A stretch of 64,000 bases of DNA from Cryobacterium arcticum (lineage in GTDB: Bacteria > Actinomycetota > Actinomycetes > Actinomycetales > Microbacteriaceae). Each line of letters starts with the position of its first letter. Positions within the stretch are counted from its first letter, which is position 1. A program made the translations under genes and the position numbers. The notes beneath the pieces were generated by a model. The model was not told where the DNA came from. It ran no database searches and worked only from the letters and a program-made list of their open reading frames with translations. Below, in pieces: positions 46,337-56,419 of the stretch. The stretch covers positions 1,364,001 through 1,428,000 of the forward strand of contig NZ_CP016282.1 of NCBI RefSeq assembly GCF_001679725.1. Direction: 5' to 3'.

Positions 46337-47221
46337 ATGGGGCCACGAGAAGACGGTTTCCCGGTGAACGACCTGCTCATGGGAATCCCTGAGGTCGGCG
46401 AGATTCATCCGGGGATCCACGTCTGCGCTCTGTTCTCGGGACCCGTCGAGAGAGACCGGCTGCTGGTGTCGTTCATGCAGGAGGGCCTTCGTCACGGCGA
46501 CCAATGCGTCTGCCTCATCGACGAACTCGAGTCGGCGAGCATTCGACAGAGGGTGTACCCATCGGCAGGACTCAGCGACAGGCGTCAACACCTTGATGTC
46601 TACTCAGCGCCCGACGCGTACCTTCGGACCCGCGAATTCTCCCCCCAGCAGTCGTTTTCACCCCTCGTCGCCAACTCCGGCTCGCCCACCGACGCGTTCC
46701 CACTTTTGCGCGCCGCCGGACAGATGTCTCGGGGGTCGCATGAGTCCGGCGCGAGGGAAGTCTCCATTTACGAGACCGCCGTCATCCACATCCTCGCCGA
46801 ACTGCCCACCGTCTTCCTCTGTCTGTACGACGTGCAGCGCTTCGGGGCGGGCATTCTCGCGAGCGTACTGAAAATCCACTCCATGGTGCTACTCGACGGC
46901 ACCGTGCTCCACAACCCGCACAGCGTGGCGCCGCCGGACACCCCGGAACCCGCGGCGGACGCCGCCGTTCGATATCCCTTGGCCCGAAAGGGCCCAGGTC
47001 ACGAGGCGTGGGTGGACGACTGGCAGTCCCTCAGCGGCGCCGAGGTCCGTGTCGCACAGCTCGTGGGCACAGGATTGTCGAACCGCGCGACGGCACAACA
47101 GCTGAGCGTGTCGCCCCACACCGTGGACGCCCACCTCAAGCACATCTTCCAAAAGCTCTGCATTCACTCGCGAGTCGAACTCGCCGTGCTCTCGTTCCAC
47201 CACGCGTCGCCGTCCGCCTGA
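46337..47221 (+). CDS. MEDS-domain LuxR-type regulator
   Basis: Residues ~20-200 match the MEDS/DcmR sensory domain (GIHVCALFSGPVERDRLLVSF, then LRHGDQCVCLIDE). Residues ~225-290 form a LuxR helix-turn-helix (LSGAEVRVAQLVGTGLSNRA, then SPHTVDAHLKHIFQKL). ATG 46337 is taken as start; TTG 46325 and GTG 46364 are also in frame. It lies 129 nt upstream of dnaK on the same strand and is the obvious candidate regulator, since no CIRCE or HAIR element is visible. Confidence 0.8.
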   Translation: MGPREDGFPVNDLLMGIPEVGEIHPGIHVCALFSGPVERDRLLVSFMQEGLRHGDQCVCLIDELESASIRQRVYPSAGLSDRRQHLDVYSAPDAYLRTREFSPQQSFSPLVANSGSPTDAFPLLRAAGQMSRGSHESGAREVSIYETAVIHILAELPTVFLCLYDVQRFGAGILASVLKIHSMVLLDGTVLHNPHSVAPPDTPEPAADAAVRYPLARKGPGHEAWVDDWQSLSGAEVRVAQLVGTGLSNRATAQQLSVSPHTVDAHLKHIFQKLCIHSRVELAVLSFHHASPSA

Positions 47222-47350
47222 CCCTGACGCACCGTGTGCCGCTCGTCGCCGAGACAGGCCCAGGAAACAGATGTCACCTGTTTACGGGATGCCGCCGGTC
47301 GTGTACCGCGAAATCATAGCGAGGGAAGGTATTGAGCGAAGGAGAACGTC

Positions 47351-49246
47351 ATGGGTAGGGCTGTTGGTATCGATCTGGGAACAACCAATTCGGTGATTGC
47401 CGCGATGGAGGGGGGCCAACCCCAGGTCATCGCGAATACCGAGGGAAACAGGACCACTCCATCCGTCGTCGCGTTCCTCGAAAACGGTGAACGGCTCGTG
47501 GGCCAGATGGCCCGGCGACAGGCGATCCTCAACCCCAAGGGCACGATCTACTCGGCCAAGCGTTTCGTCGGTCGGAACTACGACGAGGTGGAGAGCGAGC
47601 TCAACGCCGTCTCGTACGACGTCGTGTCCGGACCGGACGGCGCAGTCCGGTTCTCGGTCCACGGCAAGCTCTACGCGCCGGAGGAAATCTCGGCGCAGAT
47701 TCTGCGCAAGCTGGCCGAGGATGCAAGCAAGGCGCTCGGGGAGCGGGTCACAGAAGCTGTGATCACCGTGCCGGCGCACTTCAATGACGCCCAGCGGCAA
47801 GCCACCAAAGACGCCGGCAAGATTGCGGGACTCGAAGTTCTCCGGATCATCAACGAACCCACCGCCGCAGCCCTGGCATACGGGATGGAGAAACTCGAGA
47901 ACGAGACCATTCTCGTCTTCGACCTCGGCGGTGGAACCTTCGATGTCAGCCTCCTCACCGTCGGTGAGGGCGTTGTCGAGGTCCGATCCACGGCGGGCGA
48001 CACCCATCTTGGTGGGGACGACTTCGACCGGCGCATCGTTGACTACCTCGCGGACGAGTTCAAGAAAGAGGTCGGTATCGACCTCCGCCAGGACCCTCAG
48101 GCTCTGCAGCGGCTGTTCGAGGCGGCCGAGAAGGCCAAAGTCGATTTGTCGTCCGTTACCCAAACGGCGGTGAACCTTCCCTTTGTGACCGCGGACGCTT
48201 CGGGCCCGAAACATCTCAACGTCAACCTCATGCGATCGACGTTCGACCAGCTGACCGCGGATCTCGTTGAACGCTGCATGGGTCCGGTGAAGCAGGCCCT
48301 GGAGGATGGGAAGGCAACCCCGGACGACATCGACGAGATCATCCTCGTCGGCGGTTCTACGCGCATCCCCGCGGTACAGAACCTGGTCCGTCGGATGACC
48401 GGTGGCAAGGATCCGAACATGACCGTCAACCCGGACGAGGTCGTCGCACTCGGTGCGGCCGTCCAGGCGGCGATCATCAAGGGGGATGTGAAGGACGTCC
48501 TCCTCCTGGACGTCACGCCGCTATCGCTGGGGTTGGAAACGCAGGGCGGCGTGATGACCAAGGTCATCGAGCGCAACACGACGATCCCGGCGCGTCGCAC
48601 CGAGGTCTTCAGTACCGCCGAGGACAACCAGCAAGCGGTGGACGTCGTGGTCCTCCAGGGCGAACGGGAACTCGCCAGCGACAACCGCGCACTCGCCCGA
48701 TTCCGGCTCGAGAACATCAGACCAGCGCCTCGAGGTGAACCACAGATCGAGTTGACCTTCGACATCGATGCCAACGGCATCCTGCACGTCTCCGCGAAGG
48801 ACAAGGACACCGGCGCCGAGCAACAGGTCACCATCAGTGAGACCTCGACGCTGACCAAGGACGAGGTCGAGCGGATGGTCTCGGATGCCGAGACGCACCG
48901 CGGCGAGGACGCCCAGCTCCGAGAACTCGTCGACGCGCGGAACGAACTCGACTCCGTGGCCTACCAGGTCCAGCGCGAACTCACCGAGGCCGGGGATGCC
49001 GTCCCTGAGCATGACCGCGCCCGGGCAGAGATCTTGACGAATGACGCGCGTACCGCACTCGACGAGCAGGCGCCGATCGACCGTCTGCGGTCGCTCACGG
49101 GTGAACTGCACCAGATGGCGCAGGCCCTGAGCTCCGCTGTCAGGAGCCAAGGCAGCGCTGGCTCCGCTGGCCCGTCGGCCGGCTCCGGCGAGGCTGGAGC
49201 GGACGACGGCGACGATGTGATCGACGCCGAGTTCACGGCACACTGA
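47351..49246 (+). CDS. dnaK: Chaperone protein DnaK (Hsp70)
   Basis: 631 aa. Nucleotide-binding domain with [33 protein letters not shown] and [16 protein letters not shown]; interdomain linker [12 protein letters not shown]; substrate domain with [18 protein letters not shown]; lid and a Gly/Ser-rich tail. Good site GAAGGAGA before ATG. It opens a dnaK-grpE-dnaJ-cbpM-clpB-trx run. The absence of hspR suggests that this is an accessory set besides the housekeeping one, which cannot be checked here. Confidence 0.96.
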   Translation: MGRAVGIDLGTTNSVIAAMEGGQPQVIANTEGNRTTPSVVAFLENGERLVGQMARRQAILNPKGTIYSAKRFVGRNYDEVESELNAVSYDVVSGPDGAVRFSVHGKLYAPEEISAQILRKLAEDASKALGERVTEAVITVPAHFNDAQRQATKDAGKIAGLEVLRIINEPTAAALAYGMEKLENETILVFDLGGGTFDVSLLTVGEGVVEVRSTAGDTHLGGDDFDRRIVDYLADEFKKEVGIDLRQDPQALQRLFEAAEKAKVDLSSVTQTAVNLPFVTADASGPKHLNVNLMRSTFDQLTADLVERCMGPVKQALEDGKATPDDIDEIILVGGSTRIPAVQNLVRRMTGGKDPNMTVNPDEVVALGAAVQAAIIKGDVKDVLLLDVTPLSLGLETQGGVMTKVIERNTTIPARRTEVFSTAEDNQQAVDVVVLQGERELASDNRALARFRLENIRPAPRGEPQIELTFDIDANGILHVSAKDKDTGAEQQVTISETSTLTKDEVERMVSDAETHRGEDAQLRELVDARNELDSVAYQVQRELTEAGDAVPEHDRARAEILTNDARTALDEQAPIDRLRSLTGELHQMAQALSSAVRSQGSAGSAGPSAGSGEAGADDGDDVIDAEFTAH

Positions 49247-49257
49247 GCGTCGACGTC

Positions 49258-49761
49258 ATGTCCGGACAAGAGAATCCCGACCCCCAGGTCGCCGACGAGG
49301 GCGTTGGTGACAGCTCCGCCGAGACCGCGAAGCAGATTGCTGACCTCGAGGACTCATGGCGCCGTACCGCCGCCGAGCTGGAAAACCTCCGCAAACGATG
49401 CGCGCAGGATGTCGTCCGCGCTCGTCAGCAGGAACGAGCGTCGGTGGCCTCCCGCTGGTTGCCCGTCCTCGACAACCTCGAGCGCGCCCTCGAACATGCC
49501 TCCTCCCACCCCGACCAGATCGTCGACGGAGTGCGTGCCGTGCACCAGCAAGCACTCTCGGTCCTCGCCGACCTGGGCTACCCCCGGCGCGACGATGAAA
49601 CCGGCAAAGCCTTCGACCCCGCTCGCCACGAAGCCGTCAGCACCCTCGTCGATGAGGAACTTGTCCCCGGTACCGTCGCGCACGTTATCCGGCCCGGCTA
49701 CGGGCCTGACAACGAGATTCTGCGTCCCGCTTCTGTGGTCGTAGCGACCAGGAGCGAGTAA
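49258..49761 (+). CDS. grpE: Nucleotide exchange factor GrpE
   Basis: 167 aa, 11 nt after dnaK. An N-terminal helix ([20 protein letters not shown]) is followed by the conserved [16 protein letters not shown] and a beta-domain ending [20 protein letters not shown]. It releases ADP from DnaK. Its stop overlaps the dnaJ start (TAATG). Confidence 0.92.
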   Translation: MSGQENPDPQVADEGVGDSSAETAKQIADLEDSWRRTAAELENLRKRCAQDVVRARQQERASVASRWLPVLDNLERALEHASSHPDQIVDGVRAVHQQALSVLADLGYPRRDDETGKAFDPARHEAVSTLVDEELVPGTVAHVIRPGYGPDNEILRPASVVVATRSE

Positions 49762-50726
49762 TGGCCCGCGACTCCTACGAGGTCCTTGGCGTCCCCCGCG
49801 ATGCCGACCAGTCGGAGATCCAGCGGGCCTACCGCAAGCTTGCGCGCAAACTTCACCCCGACGTCAACAAGGATCCCGGCGCCGAAGACAAGTTCAAGGA
49901 GCTCAGCGAGGCGTATGACGTGCTCTCCGACCCCGACCAGCGCAAGCGATACGACGCGTTCGGAGACGATTTCCGGCGCGTCGGTGCCGACGTGGACCCG
50001 GAGGCCTACCGCAGGGCGCGCGCCTATGCAGGAGCCGGTGCCGGCGGCGGGCGGTCGGCCGGCTGGGGCGGGGCCGGTCCCTCTGGTGGTTTTCAGTACT
50101 CCGGTTCCGGCGACAATGTCGATCTGGAGGATCTGCTCGGCGGCATTTTCGGCTCACGCGGGCGCGGTCGCGGCGGATGGGGACCGGTCTCCGGCTCCGA
50201 CCACGAGACCGAGGTGGAGGTGACCGTCGAGGAGGCCTACACCGGGACCAGGCGAACTCTGTCGCTCCGTGACGAAGACGGTCCGCGCACCATCGACGTC
50301 GTCATTCCCGAGGGGGTTGTGGACGGTCAGCGGATCAGGCTGCGCGCCCAGGGCGGGCAGGGATCTGGTGGTGGCGAAGCGGGCGACCTCTACCTCATCG
50401 TCCGGATCGCAGCGCATCCTCGCTACCGGGTGGAGGGCCGTGACCTGCACGTGACGCTGTCACTCGCCCCCTGGGAAGCGGCGCTCGGTTCGTCGCTTCC
50501 CGTCGAGACTCCCGGCGGCCCGGCCACCGTCAAGGTACCTGCCGGTACCTCCAGTCACCGGCGGCTGCGGCTGAAGGGCCGCGGGCTGCCGAACAAACGA
50601 GGAAACCCGGGGGATCTGTTCGCCGAAGTCCAGATCAAGGTGCCCAAGTCACTCTCCTCTGAGGAACGCAAACTGTTCGAGAAGCTCGCCAAGGTGTCCG
50701 AATTCGACCCGAGGAGCTCACCATGA
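49761..50726 (+). CDS. DnaJ-class co-chaperone without zinc fingers (CbpA type)
   Basis: 321 aa. J domain (~4-70) with HPD in [12 protein letters not shown], Gly-rich linker (~95-150), then two beta-barrel C-terminal domains ([35 protein letters not shown]). The four CxxCxGxG repeats of canonical DnaJ are missing, as in CbpA. The next gene codes for a CbpM-like partner, which fits this assignment. Confidence 0.93.
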   Translation: MARDSYEVLGVPRDADQSEIQRAYRKLARKLHPDVNKDPGAEDKFKELSEAYDVLSDPDQRKRYDAFGDDFRRVGADVDPEAYRRARAYAGAGAGGGRSAGWGGAGPSGGFQYSGSGDNVDLEDLLGGIFGSRGRGRGGWGPVSGSDHETEVEVTVEEAYTGTRRTLSLRDEDGPRTIDVVIPEGVVDGQRIRLRAQGGQGSGGGEAGDLYLIVRIAAHPRYRVEGRDLHVTLSLAPWEAALGSSLPVETPGGPATVKVPAGTSSHRRLRLKGRGLPNKRGNPGDLFAEVQIKVPKSLSSEERKLFEKLAKVSEFDPRSSP

Positions 50727-51037
50727 CCGAACCGACCGCCCGGACGAACTGGCCTCTGGCGCGCCCCTATCGCCTGAGTCTTGACAGCTACGCCCGGATC
50801 ACCGGTGTGCACCCTGACATGGTTCGCCGGCTGGTCACGCTCGGGTTGCTCGAGATCACCCGGGACGCCGAGGGCAACCTCTGGTTCGCCCCGTCCCAGG
50901 TTCGGGAGATGGCGAGGATCCAGCGGCTGCACCTGCGGCTGAACCTGACTTATGCGTCGCTCGGCCTGGTGATGGACCTGCTCGACCGGATTGCCGCCCT
51001 CGAGAGATCACAACGCCGCTCGCGCTCAGATAGATAA
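50723..51037 (+). CDS. CbpM-like chaperone modulator (MerR-type helix-turn-helix)
   Basis: 104 aa with [20 protein letters not shown], then [20 protein letters not shown] and a helical arm. CbpM proteins bind the J domain of CbpA and block it. Here it overlaps the cbpA-type gene by ATGA. A DNA-binding role, like HspR in other actinobacterial dnaK operons, is an alternative. Confidence 0.8.
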   Translation: MTEPTARTNWPLARPYRLSLDSYARITGVHPDMVRRLVTLGLLEITRDAEGNLWFAPSQVREMARIQRLHLRLNLTYASLGLVMDLLDRIAALERSQRRSRSDR

Positions 51038-51046
51038 GGGATTCCC

Positions 51047-53683
51047 ATGGACCTGAACAGACTCACTCAGAAGTCGCAGGAAGCACTGCACGACGCCCAG
51101 ACCAAGGCACTCCGGTTCGGCCACCAGGAGGTAGACGGCGAGCACCTGTTGCTGGCCCTGCTTGAACAGAGCGAAGGATTGGTGTTGCCACTGCTCGCCC
51201 GATCTGGTGCGGATGTGGACCAGCTGCGAGAAGACCTTACGAACGAGCTCGAGAAACGCCCTCGCGTCACGGGGTCCGGCGCCGAGCCTGGGAAGGTGTA
51301 CGTCACCCAGCGGCTGAACCGTCTCCTCGAGGCGGCCGACACGGAAGCCCGCAGGCTCAAGGACGATTACGTCTCCGTCGAGCACCTGGTGGTAGTGCTC
51401 CTCGACGAGGGATCCAGCTCGGCAGCAGGTCGGATCCTCGCCCAGCACGGCGTGACGCGCGACTCGTTTCTGCAGATGTTGACCGCGGTGAGGGGATCCC
51501 AGCGGGTCACATCCGCTACCCCCGAAGGCACCTACGAAGCGCTCGCCAAGTATGGTCGGGACCTCGTCGCGGAAGCAGCCGCCGGACGACTGGAGCCGGT
51601 CATCGGCCGGGACTCGGAAATCCGTCGCACCGTCCAGATCCTGTCCCGAAAGAGCAAGAACAACCCGGTGCTGATCGGTGAGCCCGGGGTCGGGAAGACC
51701 GCCATCGTCGAGGGTCTGGCGCAGCGGATCAACAATGGCGACGTGCCAGAGGGACTGCGCGACAAGATCGTTTTCGCTTTGGACATGGGGTCCCTCGTTG
51801 CTGGTGCGAAGTACCGCGGCGAGTTCGAGGAACGGCTGAAGGCCGTCCTCAACGAGGTACTGGCCGCAGAAGGAAAGATCCTGCTGTTCGTCGACGAGCT
51901 ACACACTGTCGTCGGGGCCGGCGCGTCTGAAGGAGCGATGGACGCCGGCCAGATGCTGAAGCCGATGCTGGCCCGCGGCGAACTGCACATGATCGGGGCC
52001 ACGACGCTCGATGAGTATCGCACCCACATCGAGAAGGACGCAGCCCTCGAGCGTCGATTCCAGCCGGTTGTGGTCGATGAACCAACCGTCGAGGACGCCC
52101 TGTCGATTCTTCGAGGACTGCGCGAACGATTCGAGGTCTTCCACGGCGTCAAGATCTACGACGGCGCGTTGGTGGCAGCGGTCAGCCTGAGTCATCGCTA
52201 TATCTCCGACCGGTTCCTGCCAGATAAGGCCATAGACCTGGTCGACGAGGCCTGTGCGATGCTGCGCACTGAAATCGACTCGATGCCGGCGGAACTCGAC
52301 GAACTCACCCGCCGGGTCACCCGGCTGGAGATCGAAGAGGCGGCAGTGGCCCTCGAGACGGATCCGGCCAGCCAGCGTCGCCTCGAGGAACTGCGCAAGG
52401 AATTGGCCGACCTGAAGGCGGAGGCGGACGCCATGCGTGCCCAGTGGGAAGCGGAACGCCAGGCGCTCCGCGAGGTCCAGGCGCTGCGGCAGGAGATCGA
52501 GCAGGTGCGCCTGGAGAGCGAACGGGCCGAGCGGGAGTACGACTTGAACAGGGCGGCGAGCCTGCGCCACGGAAAGCTGCCCGAATTGGAACGGCGGCTC
52601 GCGGCGGGCGAGGAGCGACTCCAGTCCAAACAGGGCGGGAGGCGTCTGCTCCGTGAGATCGTCACGGCCGACGAGATCGCCTCAATTGTGGCCCGGTGGA
52701 CGGGCATCCCGGTGAGCCGCCTCCAGGAGGGTGAGCGGGAGAAGATCCTCCGCCTCGATGAGGTTCTCCATGAACGGGTGATCGGCCAGGACGAGGCAGT
52801 GCAATTGGTGACCGACGCGGTTGTCCGGGCCCGCTCCGGCATCAAGAACCCGACCCGCCCGATCGGCTCCTTCGTCTTCCTCGGCCCGACGGGCGTGGGT
52901 AAAACCGAGCTCGCCAAAGCGCTCGCGCAAGCCCTCTTCGACAGCGAGGAGAACATCATCCGCATCGACATGAGCGAGTACCAGGAGCGGCATACCGTGA
53001 GTCGGCTCGTGGGGGCGCCTCCTGGGTACGTCGGATTCGAGGAGGGTGGGCAGCTGACCGAGGCGGTCCGGCGGAAGCACTATTCGGTGATCCTGCTCGA
53101 CGAGATTGAAAAGGCCCACGTCGACGTATTCAACATTTTGCTTCAGGTGCTCGACGACGGGCGTCTCACCGACTCCCATGGTCGCACCGTCGACTTTCGC
53201 AACACCGTCATCATCATGACCTCCAACATCGGGTCGGAATACCTGCTCGAGGGAGTCACCCCTGACGGCGAGGTGAAATCAGAGGCGCGCGCCCTGGTGA
53301 TGGGTTCGCTGCGATCTCACTTCCGGCCCGAGTTTCTGAACCGGATCGACGAGATCGTGCTGTTCAAGCCGTTGACGTTCGTCGAGATCGAGCGCATTGT
53401 CGATCTCCAGCTCGACGAGTTGCGGGAGCGGCTGGGGGAGCAACGGATTGCGCTCGAGGCCACAGAACGCGCCCGACGGTTCATGGCGGAGCAGGGATTC
53501 GACCCGGCATACGGCGCTCGTCCGCTGCGGCGTTACATCTCCCGCGAGGTAGAGACCCGGGTGGCGCGCGCGCTCCTGCGTGGTGACCTCCCTGAGGGCT
53601 CCACGATCGTGGTCGATCTCGTTGATGAGGAGCTCACCGTTGTTCCGATGCAGCCATCCAATGAGAGGAAGGCAGCAGCGTGA
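51047..53683 (+). CDS. clpB: ATP-dependent disaggregase ClpB
   Basis: 878 aa. Two N-terminal Clp repeats (~1-145), NBD1 with [25 protein letters not shown] and [15 protein letters not shown] middle coiled coil (~400-530) identifies ClpB as opposed to ClpA/C. NBD2 has [29 protein letters not shown] and [15 protein letters not shown]. It refolds aggregates with DnaK/DnaJ/GrpE encoded just upstream. The stop overlaps the thioredoxin GTG. Confidence 0.95.
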   Translation: MDLNRLTQKSQEALHDAQTKALRFGHQEVDGEHLLLALLEQSEGLVLPLLARSGADVDQLREDLTNELEKRPRVTGSGAEPGKVYVTQRLNRLLEAADTEARRLKDDYVSVEHLVVVLLDEGSSSAAGRILAQHGVTRDSFLQMLTAVRGSQRVTSATPEGTYEALAKYGRDLVAEAAAGRLEPVIGRDSEIRRTVQILSRKSKNNPVLIGEPGVGKTAIVEGLAQRINNGDVPEGLRDKIVFALDMGSLVAGAKYRGEFEERLKAVLNEVLAAEGKILLFVDELHTVVGAGASEGAMDAGQMLKPMLARGELHMIGATTLDEYRTHIEKDAALERRFQPVVVDEPTVEDALSILRGLRERFEVFHGVKIYDGALVAAVSLSHRYISDRFLPDKAIDLVDEACAMLRTEIDSMPAELDELTRRVTRLEIEEAAVALETDPASQRRLEELRKELADLKAEADAMRAQWEAERQALREVQALRQEIEQVRLESERAEREYDLNRAASLRHGKLPELERRLAAGEERLQSKQGGRRLLREIVTADEIASIVARWTGIPVSRLQEGEREKILRLDEVLHERVIGQDEAVQLVTDAVVRARSGIKNPTRPIGSFVFLGPTGVGKTELAKALAQALFDSEENIIRIDMSEYQERHTVSRLVGAPPGYVGFEEGGQLTEAVRRKHYSVILLDEIEKAHVDVFNILLQVLDDGRLTDSHGRTVDFRNTVIIMTSNIGSEYLLEGVTPDGEVKSEARALVMGSLRSHFRPEFLNRIDEIVLFKPLTFVEIERIVDLQLDELRERLGEQRIALEATERARRFMAEQGFDPAYGARPLRRYISREVETRVARALLRGDLPEGSTIVVDLVDEELTVVPMQPSNERKAAA

Positions 53684-54180
53684 ACATGATCGCGAAACAC
53701 CCGGCCAAGGTTGTAGTGTGTCCGAATTGCGGCACGAAGAATCGAGTGCGTGCCGCCGCCGACGGAGCGCCCCGCTGTGGGAATTGCCACGACCCGCTTC
53801 CCTGGATAGTCGACACGTCCGATGCGGACTTCAGCACCGTGGCGGACGAATCGACCATACCGGTGCTCGTGGACGTCTGGGCCCCCTGGTGTGGTCCCTG
53901 CCGGATGGTCAGCCCGGTGCTGGAGCAACTGGCGACAGAACTCGCGGGCAAGCTGAAGCTTGTCAAGGTGAACGCGGATGAGGCGCCGGAGGTGAGCCGT
54001 CGCTTCGGAGTGCAGGCCATCCCGACGCTGGTCGTCATGCACCACGGCCAGGTGATTGACAAACAGATCGGCGCCGCGCCGGCAGGCGCCCTGCGGTCGT
54101 GGCTCACGGAGCACTTGCCCAACGAGGAGGCAGCGCCCGCCGTCAACAGCCCCTCTTCAAGAGGGGAAGACCGGCAATGA
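53680..54180 (+). CDS. Thioredoxin with N-terminal zinc ribbon (Trx2/TrxC type)
   Basis: 166 aa. CPNC (14-17) and CGNC (~33-36) form a zinc ribbon. The thioredoxin fold follows with the active site [17 protein letters not shown] (~65-75) and [14 protein letters not shown] overlaps the clpB stop; ATG 53686 is an alternative. This type is linked to oxidative stress, in keeping with the neighbouring chaperones and the TrxR-like gene. Confidence 0.93.
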   Translation: MNMIAKHPAKVVVCPNCGTKNRVRAAADGAPRCGNCHDPLPWIVDTSDADFSTVADESTIPVLVDVWAPWCGPCRMVSPVLEQLATELAGKLKLVKVNADEAPEVSRRFGVQAIPTLVVMHHGQVIDKQIGAAPAGALRSWLTEHLPNEEAAPAVNSPSSRGEDRQ

Positions 54181-54455
54181 ACACGGTCTTCGGCCGGGTG
54201 GTCCCAGACGCGCACCTGCCGCTGGTGCGCCCCGTAGGGCCGCCCAGAGCGCCCGGTTGTGAGGAATGCCTGCGTCTGGGCACACCCTGGGTGCACCTGC
54301 GGCAGTGCCTCACCTGCGGTCAGATCTGTTGCTGCGACTCCTCCCCGATGCGTCACGCGCGCGCTCACGCCGCAACGACGGGCCACGTCATCGTGCGTTC
54401 GATCGAGCCGGGGGAGAGCTGGAGGTGGTGTTATGCCGACGAGCAGTTCGTCTGA
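54177..54455 (+). CDS. UBP-type zinc finger protein
   Basis: 92 aa. Cys and His positions (CEECLRLGTPWVHLRQCLTC, then CCCDSSPMRHARAHAATTGH) match the zf-UBP fold, here as a stand-alone bacterial protein. Such proteins often occur beside thioredoxin-reductase-like genes. ATG overlaps the thioredoxin stop, with GAGGGGAAG upstream, and its end overlaps the next gene by 23 nt. Role unknown. Confidence 0.87.
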   Translation: MNTVFGRVVPDAHLPLVRPVGPPRAPGCEECLRLGTPWVHLRQCLTCGQICCCDSSPMRHARAHAATTGHVIVRSIEPGESWRWCYADEQFV

Positions 54456-56091
54456 CCTCCAACCCTCGGATCTGCCAGAGACCCCCGACACCACCGGCGC
54501 CTATCCGCGCCTCACCGACGAGCAGGTCATGCTGCTCTCTCAATACGGCGAGAGGAAGCGGCTGGCTGAAGGCTCCACGCTGTTCCGCGAGGGAGACCGC
54601 GACTGCGGTCTGTTCGTCGTGCTTGACGGCCGGGTCCGCGTTGTCCAGGAAGATCCGGACGGAGAGCCGCGCGTGATCGCCGTCCACGGGCGGGGTCGCT
54701 TCGTGGGTGACCTGTCGATGCTGACTGGCCAGGCCGTCTACGTCACCGCCGTCGCCCAGACCGACGTCGAGGTCTTGGAGGTTCCCTACGACCGGCTCAA
54801 AGAGGCGGTCGCCCAAAATCAGGCGGTGGGGGATCTGATCCTGCGGGCCTTCATCCTTCGCCGCAACATCCACGCCGGTCTCGGCGTCGGCCTCCGGATC
54901 ATCGGTTCCCGCTATTCAGCCGAGACCCGCCTGCTGAGGGACTTCGCGAGCCGCAATCGCATTCCGTACCGCTGGGAAGACCTGGAGGAGGATCCCGAGG
55001 CAGAGCTCACCCTGCGGGCGTTCGGCATCCCACCAGACCAGACCCCGGTCGTGATCTGGAAGGGTCGGACGGTCCTGCGCAACCCCAGCAACACCGAGCT
55101 TGCCGAGGTTCTCGGCCTGCGGGAGGAAACGCCGCCCCGCTACGCATACGACATTCTGGTGGTGGGCGCGGGACCTGCCGGTCTTGCTGCTGCGGTGACC
55201 GCGGCCTCCGAGGGGCTCTCGACGATCGTGCTCGACGGGATCGCGACGGGAGGGCAGGCGGGGACGTCGTCCCAGATCGAGAACTATCTCGGGTTCCCGG
55301 CGGGCATCTCGGGCGCCGAGCTGGCCGACCGAGCGGTGGTCCAGGCCCGCAAGTTCGGCGCCACCTTCACGATCCCCGGCGAGGCAGAGTCACTTGCGCG
55401 CGTCGACGGCCACTTCGTCGTGGGTCTGACCGACGGGGACCAGGTGGAGGCGCATACTGTGGTGCTCGCGACCGGTGTTCGCTACCGCCGCCTCGACATC
55501 CCCGGCATGGACCGGCTCGAGGGGCCCAGCGTCTACTACGCCGCCACCGAGTTCGAGGCGCGGCTCTGCCGCGGCGACCCGGTCACTGTCGTAGGTGGCG
55601 GGAACTCCGCCGGGCAGGCGGCCCTGTTCCTGGCTCGCAATGCAACTGCCGTGAACCTCGTGATCCGCCACGACGACCTGAACCGGGACATGTCCCGCTA
55701 CCTCGCAGAACGGATCGTTGCGGCCCCCCGGGTGCAGGTCTGGCGCAACTGCGAGGTCTGCGAGCTACGAGGCGACCTTCGTCTCGAGGAGGTCATGGTT
55801 CACGATCTGAGGACCGATGAGCGCCGGCCGCTCAGTGCGACGGCGCTCTTCGTGTTGATAGGGTCCGAGCCGCAGACCCGGTGGCTCGCTGGCGCGACCA
55901 CACTCGACGACCGGGGATTCGTGCGTACCGGCGTTGGCGCCTCGACGATGTTCGAGACCACGAGCGCGGGCATCTTCGCGGTCGGGGACGTACGCAGCGG
56001 CTCGGTGAAACGTGTGGCGTCCGCCGTCGGCGAAGGCGTGGTCGCCGTTCGCCTCGTATACGAGCACCTCGTCAGGGCGGGCAGACGGTGA
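54433..56091 (+). CDS. cNMP-binding / TrxR-like FAD oxidoreductase
   Basis: 552 aa. A Crp-type cyclic-nucleotide-binding domain (~30-150: FREGDRDCGLFVVLDGRVRV) is followed by a thioredoxin-fold segment without cysteines (~155-235) and a thioredoxin-reductase-type FAD/NAD(P)H core (ILVVGAGPAGLAAAVTAASE, VTVVGGGNSAGQAALFLARN, GIFAVGDVRSGSVKR). Where TrxR has CxxC this protein reads VYYAATEFEARLC, so it lacks the redox pair. It may act on a small substrate or be a sensor; unknown. Last gene of the stress cluster. Confidence 0.85.
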   Translation: MPTSSSSDLQPSDLPETPDTTGAYPRLTDEQVMLLSQYGERKRLAEGSTLFREGDRDCGLFVVLDGRVRVVQEDPDGEPRVIAVHGRGRFVGDLSMLTGQAVYVTAVAQTDVEVLEVPYDRLKEAVAQNQAVGDLILRAFILRRNIHAGLGVGLRIIGSRYSAETRLLRDFASRNRIPYRWEDLEEDPEAELTLRAFGIPPDQTPVVIWKGRTVLRNPSNTELAEVLGLREETPPRYAYDILVVGAGPAGLAAAVTAASEGLSTIVLDGIATGGQAGTSSQIENYLGFPAGISGAELADRAVVQARKFGATFTIPGEAESLARVDGHFVVGLTDGDQVEAHTVVLATGVRYRRLDIPGMDRLEGPSVYYAATEFEARLCRGDPVTVVGGGNSAGQAALFLARNATAVNLVIRHDDLNRDMSRYLAERIVAAPRVQVWRNCEVCELRGDLRLEEVMVHDLRTDERRPLSATALFVLIGSEPQTRWLAGATTLDDRGFVRTGVGASTMFETTSAGIFAVGDVRSGSVKRVASAVGEGVVAVRLVYEHLVRAGRR

Positions 56092-56358
56092 GGCATCGGC
56101 GTCGTCGCAACCCTGCGCATTTTCTGTGAGTGCGCTAATTCGGAGCGCCTTTTCCTTGGGACTGATGACAACTCTCATTGCCTCAGCTGCGTCGATGATC
56201 AGCCGAATGTCGACCGACTATTGAGCGGGGCTCGACAACTCGAACAAGCCTTTGATCTGCGATAATCCCTGCTAATTGATCCTGGCGCCCGAGAATATGG
56301 CTGAGCAATCCCGAGCGTGGCCTCGGTCGAAACGAAAAACTTTGGTCGGAATTTCTTC

Positions 56359-56386
56359 TTGCAAAACGCTGATAGTGCGCTAACAT
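56359..56386 (+). promoter_or_regulatory. Promoter overlapped by a LacI-type operator
   Basis: -35-like TTGCAA (56359-56364) and -10-like TAACAT (56381-56386) are 16 bp apart. The imperfect palindrome TGATAGTGCGCTAACA (56370-56385) with central CG resembles LacI/GalR operators and covers the spacer and -10. It lies 34 nt before the first gene of a cluster that carries its own LacI repressor. The rest of the 56092-56358 gap shows nothing recognisable. Confidence 0.65.
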
Positions 56387-56419
56387 CGCCAATACCAAAT
56401 CAACAACAAAGGAGTTGAA

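Noticed and set aside
47222..47350. HAIR or CIRCE heat-shock operator before dnaK
   Set aside because: No CTTGAGT-N7-ACTCAAG or TTAGCACTC dyad is visible. The small AAACAG/CTGTTT hairpin at ~47265 does not fit either.
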